Below, piece after piece: positions 42,921 through 51,686 of a DNA stretch of 58,020 nt. The notes under the pieces were generated by a model. The model saw only the letters and a list, made by a program, of their open reading frames with translations. It was not told the origin of the DNA and did not search any database. Made by a program: the position numbers and the translations under genes. The DNA comes from Alitiscatomonas aceti (lineage in GTDB: Bacteria > Bacillota > Clostridia > Lachnospirales > Lachnospiraceae), in assembly GCF_025567195.1 (NCBI RefSeq), contig NZ_JAOQJF010000021.1, positions 1 to 58,020 on the forward strand, read 5' to 3'. How positions within the stretch are numbered: the first letter of the stretch is position 1; every line of letters starts with the position of its first letter.

Positions 42921-43876
42921 TACCGCTTCCTCGCTGTGATGGAGACCCACTCTCCCTGTCTGGTGGTCTCCAGGATCTCAAAGGCGTCGTTCTGGGACAG
43001 CGCATCCCTGACCGCCTGCTCCTTCATATCGATGATGCCGGAGGTAATAAAGATCCCTCCCTGCTTCAGATGCACCGGAACCTCCTTCTGGATCATGATG
43101 ATCACATCAGCCAGGATATTGGCCACGGCAATGTCGTAGCACTCGTATCCCGCAGCGTCCTGGACTTCCTTCTCATCGATGATATTTCCCTGGACCACTC
43201 CGAATTTCTCCTCCGGGATCCCGTTGGCCTCCAGGTTTTCATGGACGGCGGTAATGGCGTTCTCGTCCAGATCCGTTCCGAATACAGAACCAGCTCCCAG
43301 CTTTAAGGCCGTAATACCGAGAATGCCGCTGCCGGTGCCCAGATCCAGGATCCGCACACCCGGCTTCACATATTTTTCCAGCTGGCGGATGCAGAGCTGG
43401 GTGGTCTCATGCTTTCCGGTCCCAAAGGCCGTTCCCGGGTCGATCTGGATCAGAAGCTTGTCCTTGTGCTCCTCAGGGATCTCCTCCCAGGTGGGCTTTA
43501 TAAGGATGTGATCCACAGTAAACGGCTTGAAATACTGCTTCCAGTTGTTGATCCAGTCCTTGTCCTCGGTCTCAGAGGCTGTGATGGTCCCCTCACCGAT
43601 CTCCACGTACTGGCGCAGTTCAGAAAGCCCCTCATCCACTTCTTTTAAGATGGCCTCCGCGTCGTCATCGTCGTCCAGATAAAAGCTCACTCTGGCTGTA
43701 CCGTCGTCCGGCGGCAGCTCCGGCAGGATGTCGATGAACATTCCCTTGGTCTCGCTCTCGGTCAGAGGCACGTTGTCCTCGATCTCAATGCCCTGGATCC
43801 CGATCTCATCAAACAGACTGCTGATATAGTCCACCGCCTCTGTGGTGGTCTTCAGCGTAAATTTTTTCCACTTCAT
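42920..43876 (-). CDS. prmA: Ribosomal protein L11 methyltransferase PrmA
   Basis: 318 residues, GGAGG before the ATG. N-terminal L11-binding domain (MKWKKFTLKTTTEAVDYISS) and class I methyltransferase domain: GTAFGTGKHETTQLCIRQL, LDLGTGSGILGITALKLG, VANILADVII. Trimethylates L11 lysines. First gene of prmA-rsmE-nifS-thiI, from the promoter at 43936-43964. Confidence 0.94.
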   Translation of the reverse strand: MKWKKFTLKTTTEAVDYISSLFDEIGIQGIEIEDNVPLTESETKGMFIDILPELPPDDGTARVSFYLDDDDDAEAILKEVDEGLSELRQYVEIGEGTITASETEDKDWINNWKQYFKPFTVDHILIKPTWEEIPEEHKDKLLIQIDPGTAFGTGKHETTQLCIRQLEKYVKPGVRILDLGTGSGILGITALKLGAGSVFGTDLDENAITAVHENLEANGIPEEKFGVVQGNIIDEKEVQDAAGYECYDIAVANILADVIIMIQKEVPVHLKQGGIFITSGIIDMKEQAVRDALSQNDAFEILETTRQGEWVSITARKR

Positions 43877-43935
43877 ATTTTTTTCCTCCGGTCTCAGAAC
43901 GGCTCCTTTTAAGAACCGCTAAAAAGTCACATGAT

Positions 43936-43964
43936 ATCATATCACAGATCGTCCCCGAATACAA
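43936..43964 (-). promoter_or_regulatory. Promoter of the prmA operon
   Basis: TTGTAT (43959-43964), 17-bp spacer, TATGAT (43936-43941) on the minus strand, about 60 bp before prmA. This suggests prmA has its own promoter now that it is apart from dnaJ. Confidence 0.5.
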
Positions 43965-44002
43965 GAGAGCAAACGGCCTGCCGCCGGGACAGGGAACGGC
44001 CG

Positions 44003-44761
44003 TCACCCCGCCAGGATCTTCACAAACAGCAGAGCCAGCACGCCCATGACCACAGGCCTTACGATCTTCTGCCCGTTGTTGACCACGAGCCCCGCTCCAA
44101 AGTAGCTGCCTGCCATGCAGAAAAGGGCCGCTGCGATCCCCAGGGCATAATCCACCTTTCCGCCGACAAAAAACGTCCCCAGGGCCCCGATATCTGCGCT
44201 CAGGTTGACCACCTTGGAGATCCCGGCCGCATCTCTGGTCCCCAGCTTCAAAAGGCCAGTGAATACGAGGATCAAGAAGGTCCCTGTCCCCGGACCGTAA
44301 AAGCCGTCGTATCCGCCGATCAGAAAGGAGACAGCCAGGCCTGTAAAAAACATACGGCGGAATCCGTCCGGATCCTCGGACCGGTCCGGAGCCTCCCCGC
44401 CGCCCAGTTCTTTATTCTTCAGCACATAAAAGGCCACCACCGGAAGCACCACCACCATCAGCGAGCGGATCAGCTTTTCATCGGTCTTAAGGGCCAGGCT
44501 GGCTCCTCCCACAGCTCCCAGGGCCGCAGAAGCCGCCCAGGGAAGGGCCAGCTTAAAACGGATATAGCCGCTCTTGGCAAATCTTAAGGCTGCAACGATG
44601 GATCCCGGAAAGGCGCTCAGCTTTGAAGTTCCCAGGATCACATGGACGGGAACCCCGGCCAGCATATACGCCGGGAATGAGATCAATCCCCCGCCTCCGG
44701 CAATGGAGTCTACAAATCCCGCCAGAAATACCAGCGGGCATACGATCAGAAACTGTTCCAT
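44003..44761 (-). CDS. TauE/SafE (TSUP) family membrane exporter
   Basis: 252 residues with about eight hydrophobic segments. TSUP signatures: FLAGFVDSIAGGGGLISFPA near the start and its internal repeat LIGGYDGFYGPGTGTFLILV. The family carries sulfite, sulfonates or other small anions; substrate unknown here. GGAG before the ATG and an extended -10 promoter upstream. Single gene. Confidence 0.88.
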   Translation of the reverse strand: MEQFLIVCPLVFLAGFVDSIAGGGGLISFPAYMLAGVPVHVILGTSKLSAFPGSIVAALRFAKSGYIRFKLALPWAASAALGAVGGASLALKTDEKLIRSLMVVVLPVVAFYVLKNKELGGGEAPDRSEDPDGFRRMFFTGLAVSFLIGGYDGFYGPGTGTFLILVFTGLLKLGTRDAAGISKVVNLSADIGALGTFFVGGKVDYALGIAAALFCMAGSYFGAGLVVNNGQKIVRPVVMGVLALLFVKILAG

Positions 44762-44790
44762 ACCTGTCTCCTTCTGTTATTTTTACCCAT

Positions 44791-44799
44791 ATTATAGCA
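44791..44799 (-). promoter_or_regulatory. Extended -10 promoter of the TauE gene
   Basis: TGC-TATAAT on the minus strand, about 30 bp before the start codon; no good -35 box. Confidence 0.4.
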
Positions 44800-44884
44800 T
44801 GGCCTCCGACATTTTTCATGATAATTTAATAATTTATTCCTTGAATACCCAGATGCGGTATGATATAGTACTCAGAAATAGGGG

Positions 44885-44920
44885 AAAAAAATGGCCGCCA
44901 CTATTTTTAGTGACGGCCGT
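44885..44920 (-). terminator. Terminator of the HD-domain gene
   Basis: On the minus strand ACGGCCG-TCACTA pairs with TAGTG-CGGCCAT (one mismatch), followed by TTTTTTT. Confidence 0.85.
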
Positions 44921-44956
44921 TCTCTTTGTACCGCGGTATCCTGAGTTCTGGAACGA

Positions 44957-45454
44957 TCAGCTGTTGGCGGCGACCACCACCCGGCGGCCCCGCTCCAGGG
45001 CAATATAGATATGGCAGTATTCCATGGATGCACAGATCTTGTCGGCCATGGTAATGATCCACGCCTCCCGGTTCTTTGGCACCGGCCCCAGAGGGAACAT
45101 ATGGGAAAGGATCGCGCTTTTCTCGCGCTCGCTGATCCCAAAGACCTCCTGGCTGTTCTTAGCCGCGACTCTGGGATGGTAAAATGCCTGGAAGCCGCCT
45201 GTGGGAGGCTTTTCCCTGAAATCATAAAGGCAGAAATCGTGAAGCAGTCCGGCCCTGGCGGCCATTCTTGCATCGCACCCCAGCTTTCTGGCTATATGCC
45301 AGGATATATAGGATACATTGATGCTGTGCATCAGTCTGGATGTACTCTGGTGATGGGAAAACGCTCCCAGCTGCATAAATTCCCGCTTTTCCAGGATATC
45401 CTTTACTTCCTTTATGTACCCGGGTTCGATCTGTCCGTTAAATGTAAGCTCCAT
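44957..45454 (-). CDS. HD-domain protein
   Basis: 165 residues. Metal-binding HD pattern: His in RLMHSINVSYISW, the HD pair in AGLLHDFCLYDF, later SHMFPLGP and ITMADKICASMEY (Asp). Such small HD proteins are nucleotide or phosphate-ester phosphohydrolases; the substrate is unknown. Weak ribosome binding site. Promoter at 45507-45535 and terminator at 44885-44920, so it is a single gene. Confidence 0.82.
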   Translation of the reverse strand: MELTFNGQIEPGYIKEVKDILEKREFMQLGAFSHHQSTSRLMHSINVSYISWHIARKLGCDARMAARAGLLHDFCLYDFREKPPTGGFQAFYHPRVAAKNSQEVFGISEREKSAILSHMFPLGPVPKNREAWIITMADKICASMEYCHIYIALERGRRVVVAANS

Positions 45455-45506
45455 CGGCTGTCACTCGCTTTCTGTAAAGAATGATGGATATTTCCCCTAC
45501 ACTTTT

Positions 45507-45535
45507 ATTATGATAAAGTACCGTGAAAATTTCAA
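45507..45535 (-). promoter_or_regulatory. Promoter of the HD-domain gene
   Basis: TTGAAA (45530-45535), 17-bp spacer, CATAAT (45507-45512) on the minus strand. Confidence 0.45.
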
Positions 45536-45579
45536 GGCCTTTTCTTTAATTTTTTCTTTCATTTTGAGGTGAATTGCTT

Positions 45580-46986
45580 ATGATCAGGATTTTAAAATTC
45601 TTTGGCGTCTCATTTCTGTTCCTGCTGCTCCTTTACATCCTCCTGCTGACCCTGCCCTATGTGGCCCATAAAAAGGTCCCCCAGGAGATCCTGGACCGGA
45701 TCCGTTCCGCAAAATATTACTCAGAGCTTCCCGGCGCTGAGCGGGCCGCCTACATAGACGACAACACCGACGCCCTCCTCTACCGTCTGAACCTCATTGA
45801 CCAGGCCGAAAAGGAGATCATCTTCTCCACCTTCGATTTTAACGTGGATGAAGCCGGCAAGGACATCATGGCATCTCTCCTTTCCGCAGCAGAACGCGGA
45901 GTCCGGATCCGGATGCTGGTGGACGGATTCAGCGGCATGCTGGATGTGAACAACAGCCCATGGTTCGAGGCCATGGCTTCCCATGAAAATATCGAGCTGA
46001 AGATCTATAATCCCATCCATTTTTATGCACCGTGGAAAATGCAGGCCAGACTCCATGACAAATATCTGATCATCGACGACCAGATGTATCTTTTAGGCGG
46101 CAGGAATACCTTTAACCTGTTCCTGGGAGACTATACGCCGGTGAAAAACATCGACCGGGAGCTGTTCATCTATGAGACCGTCGGGGACCCGGAGGCCTCC
46201 ATCCATCAGTTAAAGCAGTATTTCCAGTCCGTCTGGGAGCTGCCCGATGCGAAGCTGTATACGAAAATGGGCGACTGGGAAAAATCCCAGGAATGCATCC
46301 AGTGGCTCACCGCCCACGCTGACGCCCTGAAGTCCTCTTATCCGTCCGCCTATGAGCCCTGGGATTATGAAGCCCTCACCATGGAGACCAACCGGATCAC
46401 CCTCCTTCACAACCCCATCAATGCCTCCAATAAGGAGCCCTGGATGTGGGAAACCGTCTGCCACCTCATGGGGACCGGAAAGGAGATCACGGTCTACACG
46501 CCCTACATCATCTGCGGAAAGGAAATGTACGCAGACCTTACGGCCCTGTGTAAGAAAACAGACCTAGTGGAGATCATCACCAACGATGTGGCCAGCGGCG
46601 CCAATCCCTGGGGCTGCACCGACTATCTGAACCAGAAAAAGAAGATCTGGGCCACCGGCGTCCGTGTCTACGAATATCTGGGAGAACATTCCAGCCATTC
46701 CAAGGCCGTCCTCATCGACGACCGCATGAGCATCGTCGGCTCCTATAATATGGATATGCGGAGCACCTACCAGGATACAGAGCTGATGCTGGCTGTGGAT
46801 TCCCCGGAATTAAACGCCGTCATCCGCAAAGAAGCGGAGGTCAACAAGACGTACAGCCGGTACATGACGCCGGAGGGGACGTACATCAACGGCGAAAACT
46901 ATGTGCCCCGGGAAATGAGTGCAGGTAAAAAACTCTTTTACGGCGTGCTCCGGGTCCTGATCATGCCCTTCCGGAGATTCCTGTAA
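45580..46986 (+). CDS. Phospholipase D-like protein (cardiolipin synthase-like)
   Basis: 468 residues from the ATG at 45580 (GAGGTG upstream); a TTG two codons earlier is too close to the site. One N-terminal membrane helix (FFGVSFLFLLLLYILLLTLP). Two HKD motifs: HDKYLIIDDQMYLLGGRN near residue 158 and HSKAVLIDDRMSIVGSYNMD near 372. The paired HKD sites form one catalytic centre. Phosphatidyl transfer as in cardiolipin synthase or a phosphodiesterase role are both possible; the single helix differs from the two of typical Cls. Confidence 0.85.
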   Translation: MIRILKFFGVSFLFLLLLYILLLTLPYVAHKKVPQEILDRIRSAKYYSELPGAERAAYIDDNTDALLYRLNLIDQAEKEIIFSTFDFNVDEAGKDIMASLLSAAERGVRIRMLVDGFSGMLDVNNSPWFEAMASHENIELKIYNPIHFYAPWKMQARLHDKYLIIDDQMYLLGGRNTFNLFLGDYTPVKNIDRELFIYETVGDPEASIHQLKQYFQSVWELPDAKLYTKMGDWEKSQECIQWLTAHADALKSSYPSAYEPWDYEALTMETNRITLLHNPINASNKEPWMWETVCHLMGTGKEITVYTPYIICGKEMYADLTALCKKTDLVEIITNDVASGANPWGCTDYLNQKKKIWATGVRVYEYLGEHSSHSKAVLIDDRMSIVGSYNMDMRSTYQDTELMLAVDSPELNAVIRKEAEVNKTYSRYMTPEGTYINGENYVPREMSAGKKLFYGVLRVLIMPFRRFL

Positions 46987-47043
46987 AAGAACGTGCTGAA
47001 AACATGTCCTCCCTGATGCGCATTTCCGGGACCAGCCCATAAA

Positions 47044-47164
47044 GAAGCCCGATTGCGGGCTTCTCCGCCTGCGGCGGGCCGCTTCTGCGGCATAATTCCC
47101 TTCCGCCGCATGGCGATCCCCGCGGAACGTTTTTATGTCATAGGACGCACTTTCCTATGACATA
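47044..47164 (+). repeat. Interspersed structured repeat, copy 2
   Basis: GCCCG-ATTG-CGGGC hairpin, then CTCCGCCTGCGGCGGGCCGC, TTCTGCGGC, CCCTTCCGCCGC, GATCCCCGCGGAACG, and a terminal perfect stem TGTCATAGGA/TCCTATGACA (written with C for T in the loop). It lies just after the phospholipase-D-like gene and is followed by a terminator. Confidence 0.85.
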
Positions 47165-47208
47165 AAAAAACGCTTAAGCAGATACCATTTCTCTGCTTAA
47201 GCGTTTTT
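47164..47208. terminator. Bidirectional terminator between convergent genes
   Basis: CGCTTAAGCAGA (47171-47182) pairs with TCTGCTTAAGCG (47192-47203), flanked by A7 and T5. Serves the phospholipase-D-like gene and the hydrogenase gene. Confidence 0.9.
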
Positions 47209-47224
47209 CGTTTTTACATGGATC

Positions 47225-48748
47225 CTATTCCACCAGCTTCTCCAGCTCCTTCACATATTCCGTTCCGTCGGAGGTCTTGTGGCCCGCCTTGGAGGCGTAA
47301 AGCCCCACGGCAGCCTGGGATTTTTTAATGGGCTGCATGGTCCCGGCCCCGGCCACGCAGCCGCCGGGACAGGCCATTCCCTCCAGAAGATACCCGTTAT
47401 ATTTTCCAGCCTTGGCCATGGCCAGGAGCTTTCTGCATTCCTTAAGGCCCTCGGCGTTGGCTACCTTGATCTCCTTATCGGGATACCGTTCCTTGATCAC
47501 ATTGACCACCGATTTTGCCACGCCTCCGGCCACGGCAAAATTGCGGCCGTCTGCGGAAGCGTCGTTGACGCCGTCGGGATCCTCCTCCATGTTCTCAATA
47601 TCCACATGGCGGGCATCAAAGATCCCTGCCATCTCCTCAAAGGTCAGCACGAAATCCACCTCGCTGCGGACGCTGCGGCGCATGGCCTCCAGCTTTTTGG
47701 CCGCACACGGTCCGATGAATACCACCTTTGCCTTCTCATGCTGCTTTTTAATGAGTCTGGCAGTCAGGGTCATGGGCGTTAAGGCCATGGAAACGCAGTC
47801 TGCGTATTCCGGGAACAGCTTCTTTGCCATCACAGACCAGGCCGGGCAGCAGGAGGTTGCCATAAAGGGGATATGCTCCGGCACCTCTTTTATAAAGTCC
47901 TCGGCCTCCTGGACCGCGCAGAGGTCTGCCCCGATGGCAACCTCGAATACATCGGCAAAGCCCAGCTGCTTCATGGCCGCCCGCAGCTTTCCGGGCGTCA
48001 CCTTGGGGCCGAACTGTCCCACAAAGGCAGGAGCCACAGCGGCGTATACCCGCTCTCCTGTCTGGATGGCGCGGATCACCTGGAAGATCTGGGACTTGTC
48101 CGCAATGGCTCCAAAGGGACAGTTCACCAGGCACATGCCGCAGGAAACGCATTTGTCATAGTCGATATCTGCTTTTCCGTTCTCGTCTGAGTGGATGGCG
48201 TCCATGCCGCAGGCCGCCGCACAGGGACGCTCCTGGATAATGATGGCGTTGTAGGAGCACACCTTTGCACACTGGCCGCATTTAATGCACTTCTCCGGAT
48301 CGATCCTGGATTTCCCGTTGGTCCGGTCCAGGCTCACCGCATCCTTGGGGCAAACCTCCACACAAGGGTGGGCCAGGCAGCCCTGGCAGCCGTCGGTCAC
48401 CATGACCCTTTTTTCTGCACACGCATTGCAGGCAAATTTGATCACATTGATCAGCGGCGGCGTATAATACGTTTCCGGCCGGTCTGCCGCCTCGATCCCA
48501 TCGGACACAGGGGCCGGGTCTCCCGCCCCGCGGTAGGGAAGTCCCATGGCCAGGCGCAGCCGTTCTCCTACGATGGCTCTTTCTAAAAACACGTCATTGC
48601 GGAAGTTTCCAACCTCCCCGGGGATGATCTTATATGGAAGCTCCTCGATCCTTTTGTCAATGGGCCACTCGGTATGGTAGGCCATACGGGCCGCCTCGCG
48701 GAAGATCCTGTGGCGGATCTCCTGGATCCTGGTCTCAACACCTCTCAT
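47225..48748 (-). CDS. [FeFe] hydrogenase, group-B-like
   Basis: 507 residues. The N-terminal half carries several [4Fe-4S] motifs (CVEVCPKDAV, CIKCGQCAKVC, CVSCGMCLVNCPFGAI) and an extra Cys-rich CNACAEKRVMVTDGCQGC. H-cluster motifs: L1 ATSCCPAW near 300, L2 FIGPCAAKKLE near 350, L3 EGMACPGGCVAGAG near 458. The TSCCPAW variant (rather than TSCCPGW) is what is described for group B enzymes of anaerobic Firmicutes. It would evolve or take up H2 with ferredoxin; a sensory role is not excluded. Maturases HydEFG are not in the window. Soluble, no Tat signal. Confidence 0.88.
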   Translation of the reverse strand: MRGVETRIQEIRHRIFREAARMAYHTEWPIDKRIEELPYKIIPGEVGNFRNDVFLERAIVGERLRLAMGLPYRGAGDPAPVSDGIEAADRPETYYTPPLINVIKFACNACAEKRVMVTDGCQGCLAHPCVEVCPKDAVSLDRTNGKSRIDPEKCIKCGQCAKVCSYNAIIIQERPCAAACGMDAIHSDENGKADIDYDKCVSCGMCLVNCPFGAIADKSQIFQVIRAIQTGERVYAAVAPAFVGQFGPKVTPGKLRAAMKQLGFADVFEVAIGADLCAVQEAEDFIKEVPEHIPFMATSCCPAWSVMAKKLFPEYADCVSMALTPMTLTARLIKKQHEKAKVVFIGPCAAKKLEAMRRSVRSEVDFVLTFEEMAGIFDARHVDIENMEEDPDGVNDASADGRNFAVAGGVAKSVVNVIKERYPDKEIKVANAEGLKECRKLLAMAKAGKYNGYLLEGMACPGGCVAGAGTMQPIKKSQAAVGLYASKAGHKTSDGTEYVKELEKLVE

Positions 48749-48796
48749 CGAATTATTCCTCCTGTGATTTTTTGCAGTCGTCTCTGTTTTGTGAAA

Positions 48797-48825
48797 AAGA
48801 TAACATATCCCAGCTGTAACTTCAA
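48797..48825 (-). promoter_or_regulatory. Possible promoter of the hydrogenase gene
   Basis: TTGAAG (48820-48825), 17-bp spacer, TATCTT (48797-48802) on the minus strand, 48 bp before the start. Confidence 0.4.
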
Positions 48826-48986
48826 GTTTTTAATCGCATACAATCCGCTTTTTCTTTTCCAGAAGCCCCGGTTCCTTCCATTTATGATTTTGCCCCATTT
48901 CTGCCGCAGGACTGCCGCAGCCTGCACCTTTTCTATTGCAGATGGACCTGGTAATATATTCCTATCCGGAGCAGTCCTGCGGGAAA

Positions 48987-49106
48987 GAAGCCCGCCTGTG
49001 GGCTTTTCCGTCTGCGGCGGGCCGTTTCTGCATTAAACTTCTCTTCCGCCGCGTGGCGGTCCCTGCAAAACATTTTTTTGTTACGGGATGTGCTTTCCTA
49101 TGGAAT
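48987..49106 (+). repeat. Interspersed structured repeat, copy 3
   Basis: GCCCGCCTGTGGGC, TTCCGTCTGCGGCGGGCCG, TTTCTGC, CTCTTCCGCCGC, GGTCCCTGC and a distal part TTACGGGATGTGCTTTCCTA that no longer forms the perfect stem, so this is the most diverged copy. It fills much of the gene-free stretch 48749-49149; the rest of that stretch shows only the hydrogenase promoter. Confidence 0.8.
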
Positions 49107-49149
49107 AAAAGCTCCGGTCCCACACTGAAAAGAAAGGATATGATGCACA

Positions 49150-49632
49150 ATGAAAAAATGTATGAAGCTGGCGGTCACGACCGTTGTTATGGGATGCCTT
49201 CTGTCCTTCCCGGCCTTTGCGGCAGAAACAAGGGCGGAATATAAAGAGGCCGTAACTCCCATCCGGGAGGAATTAAAGGCCCTGGAGGAGGAGATGGACG
49301 CTGTCCGCACCGAAAATAAGGCCCTGTCGGCCCGTTTCAGCGAGATCCGGCAGATCCGTAAGGAGACCGGGGAGCTGATTGTTTCCAAAGATACCTGGAA
49401 AAAAGCCCGGGAACTGAAGGCCAGGATCCGTGAGGTCCGTTCTTCCATGGACAGTCTCTCCATAAAATCCCTGCGGACCCAGGCCAGGGCCGCTGTAAAG
49501 GAAAAAGATTTTGACGCAGCCTTAAAGGCCATGGGCGAAGCCATGGAACAGAAGCAGGACCGCCTGGATTCTCTCAAAGAGATCAACGCCATCTGGAAGC
49601 AGATCGATGATCTGCTGGAAGCTGAAGAATAA
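49150..49632 (+). CDS. Secreted coiled-coil protein of unknown function
   Basis: 160 residues, AAAGGA before the ATG. Signal peptide MKKCMKLAVTTVVMGCLLSF with cleavage near AFAAE. The mature protein is almost all helix with heptad patterns and many Glu/Lys/Arg (ELKALEEEMDAVRTENKALS, ARELKARIREVRSSMDSL), ending in IWKQIDDLLEAEE. No Cys in the mature part. No family recognised; the form recalls Spy/CpxP-like or other extracytoplasmic helical proteins, but no motif proves it. Confidence 0.7.
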   Translation: MKKCMKLAVTTVVMGCLLSFPAFAAETRAEYKEAVTPIREELKALEEEMDAVRTENKALSARFSEIRQIRKETGELIVSKDTWKKARELKARIREVRSSMDSLSIKSLRTQARAAVKEKDFDAALKAMGEAMEQKQDRLDSLKEINAIWKQIDDLLEAEE

Positions 49633-49643
49633 TTTTTTCCATT

Positions 49644-49697
49644 AAAAAGGAGCTGCAAAACGGAGGAAGTGATCCGCAGATCCCCCGTTTGCAGCTC
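49644..49697 (-). terminator. Terminator of the DUF4097 gene
   Basis: GAGCTGCAAACGG pairs with CCGTTTTGCAGCTC across a loop, followed by CTTTTT on the minus strand. Confidence 0.75.
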
Positions 49698-49717
49698 TCT
49701 GGCTATTTTTCATCCTT

Positions 49718-51124
49718 CTATTTTCCTGTATAACATTCCATATCTCCCGATGTGGTGGTGAACTGGATCCTGGAAAGGTTCTTTCCGCTTTCCCTGCCGT
49801 TTCCTCTGTCCACGATCCCACTGGCACCCATTTTCTCCCATTCCAGCTGCCCGTCAAAATCTGTCTCCAGACCGCCGCTGACCCACTGGGCCTCGAACTT
49901 AAACCGGGGATCCTCTGCTTTTTCCACAAGGATCTCTCCAGACACGCTTTCCATGGAAATATCTCCCAGGGCCTCTCCGATCGTCATCTTCCCGGATACG
50001 GTGGAAAGCTCTGCGCCTGCCGCTGCCTTCTCAATGCTCAGATCCCCGGATACACTCTCTCCCTCCACTGCTCCTCTGATCGTTCCTCCATCCAGATCGC
50101 CGGATACTGTGGCGACCTCCAGGCTCTCTCCCTCAAATCTCGGAATCCGTATGTTTCCCGATACCGTATTGATCTCCAGCTCTCCCCGGAAATCCTCTGG
50201 GATCTGGATCCTGGCGGAAACCGGGAGCCTTTTCTTTTCCTCGTCTTCAAACCTCAGTCCTGTCAGTCCTAAGACGATCGTTCCCTTTGATCCATCTGGA
50301 TCATCGTTGACGATCTCCACCCGGCCTCCGCCAGAAGACACCCTGGTCTGATGGATCTCTTCCCACGGGACCACGTACTCCTCCTCCAGAAGGATCTCCT
50401 CGGAATCTGTCACCTCCACGTTCAGATCGATCAGTATATAGGAGATCTGGATGTCCTCTGCCTCGTCCATAGGGATCTGACGTTTAAGGATCCCGCCATC
50501 GCCGAGCTTTGTCCATCTCCATCCATCGGGAGTATCTCCAGGGTCAGCTCCTGCGCCAGAACCAGTCTCCTCCGTACCCGGCTTTTCTGTTCCAGGACCG
50601 CTCTCTCCTATTTCTGGCTGTCCTACACCGGGGCCAGCCTCTCCTATCCCCGGTTCCTCCATGCCAGGGCCAGTCTCTCCCGTCTCCTTCCGGTCTTCAA
50701 AATGATTTTCCCCGTCCAGACGTCCCGATGCCTCAAGGGTCTCTTCTCCTCCTTTATGGCCCCTGTCCACCCTGGCTGCCACCATACCGGTGCCCAGAAG
50801 AAACAGCAGGCCTCCAAGGGCAGCTCCCAGAACCAGGATCTTCACCGTATGGTCTTTTTTCTTTTCTGGTCTTTCTCCCGCCATTACAGGCTCTCCCTTT
50901 CCGCCGCCGTTTTCCTTGTTTTCCTCTTCAAAAAGCGAGCGGATGTCGCCCATGGCATTGATGGTACAGTCGAAGGCGTCCTGCTCCCCGTACCCCTCTG
51001 CCCGCAGATCATCGTACCTTTCCTCCATATTTCCAATGATCTCTTCCTTTAAATCCACCACATTTCTGGTTTTCGGGATATCCCTTACCATATCTTCCAC
51101 ATATTTTCTCAGTTTTTCTTTCAT
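49718..51124 (-). CDS. Membrane-anchored DUF4097 beta-repeat protein
   Basis: 468 residues. The N-terminus (about 1-70: RKYVEDMVRDIPKTRNVVDL, EERYDDLRAEGYGEQDAFDC) is a DUF1700/HAAS-like helical domain. One membrane helix follows at about 95-117 (ILVLGAALGGLLFLLGTGMV), then a Gly/Pro/Glu linker with repeats like GPGxxxPGxxE (about 150-200), and a right-handed beta-helix-like DUF4097 domain with recurring VSGD/VSGE units (TVSGNIRIPRF, TVSGDLDGG, SVSGDLSIE). The gene overlaps padR as ATGA. PadR-linked proteins of this type are thought to take part in envelope-stress or membrane responses; function unproven. Confidence 0.85.
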   Translation of the reverse strand: MKEKLRKYVEDMVRDIPKTRNVVDLKEEIIGNMEERYDDLRAEGYGEQDAFDCTINAMGDIRSLFEEENKENGGGKGEPVMAGERPEKKKDHTVKILVLGAALGGLLFLLGTGMVAARVDRGHKGGEETLEASGRLDGENHFEDRKETGETGPGMEEPGIGEAGPGVGQPEIGESGPGTEKPGTEETGSGAGADPGDTPDGWRWTKLGDGGILKRQIPMDEAEDIQISYILIDLNVEVTDSEEILLEEEYVVPWEEIHQTRVSSGGGRVEIVNDDPDGSKGTIVLGLTGLRFEDEEKKRLPVSARIQIPEDFRGELEINTVSGNIRIPRFEGESLEVATVSGDLDGGTIRGAVEGESVSGDLSIEKAAAGAELSTVSGKMTIGEALGDISMESVSGEILVEKAEDPRFKFEAQWVSGGLETDFDGQLEWEKMGASGIVDRGNGRESGKNLSRIQFTTTSGDMECYTGK

Positions 51125-51465
51125 GCTGTGCCCTCCCCGTCATCGTCCAGCAGCCGGTCGATCAGCTCCTTTGCCTCCTCCCAGTCCCTCCGGTTGGAAG
51201 CGTAGGTTTCTCTCCCTTTTTCTGTGATCGAGTAATATCTTCGCCTGGCTCCAGTGGTCTCGTCTCCCCAATACGTCCGGATACAGCCCGCCTGCTCCAG
51301 CCGTTTAAACGCTGAATACAGGGTCGCTTCTTTCAGCTCGTACCTCCGGTCCGTCCGGGCCAGGATCTCCTTGTTGATCTTGTAGCCATAGCTGTCCTGC
51401 TTCAGCAGCAGGGACAGGATGATCGTTTCTGTGTGTCCCCGTAAAATATCCGATGTGATCGACAC
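51121..51465 (-). CDS. PadR family transcriptional regulator
   Basis: 114 residues from the GTG at 51465 with AAGGTGG upstream; a longer frame would start inside the promoter. PadR winged helix: ILRGHTETIILSLLLKQDSY, GYKINKEILARTD, ATLYSAFKRLEQAGCIRTYW, GARRRYYSITEKGRE. It overlaps the DUF4097 gene and presumably represses their common promoter, as is usual for PadR-DUF1700/DUF4097 pairs. Confidence 0.92.
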   Translation of the reverse strand: MSITSDILRGHTETIILSLLLKQDSYGYKINKEILARTDRRYELKEATLYSAFKRLEQAGCIRTYWGDETTGARRRYYSITEKGRETYASNRRDWEEAKELIDRLLDDDGEGTA

Positions 51466-51490
51466 GCTCCCACCACCTTTCCTTAGTTTC

Positions 51491-51519
51491 ATTATGCAAT
51501 ATAATACCTCGTCTGTCAA
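51491..51519 (-). promoter_or_regulatory. Promoter of the padR-DUF4097 operon
   Basis: TTGACA (51514-51519), 17-bp spacer, CATAAT (51491-51496) on the minus strand, 25 bp before the GTG start of padR. Confidence 0.75.
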
Positions 51520-51686
51520 TGTATATTTGATTATTTAGTATTATGTTTGCCGCAGATATCCAGCCGCCCTGCGCCTCCCGCGCCCGTTCCAGGCTCCCGC
51601 CCCATGTTTCCTTTCAGATCACCGCCGTCTGCGAAAACCGGGATCCTTCCGGTCCCATATTCCCCCCTCCCCTATTTTTGAAAATA

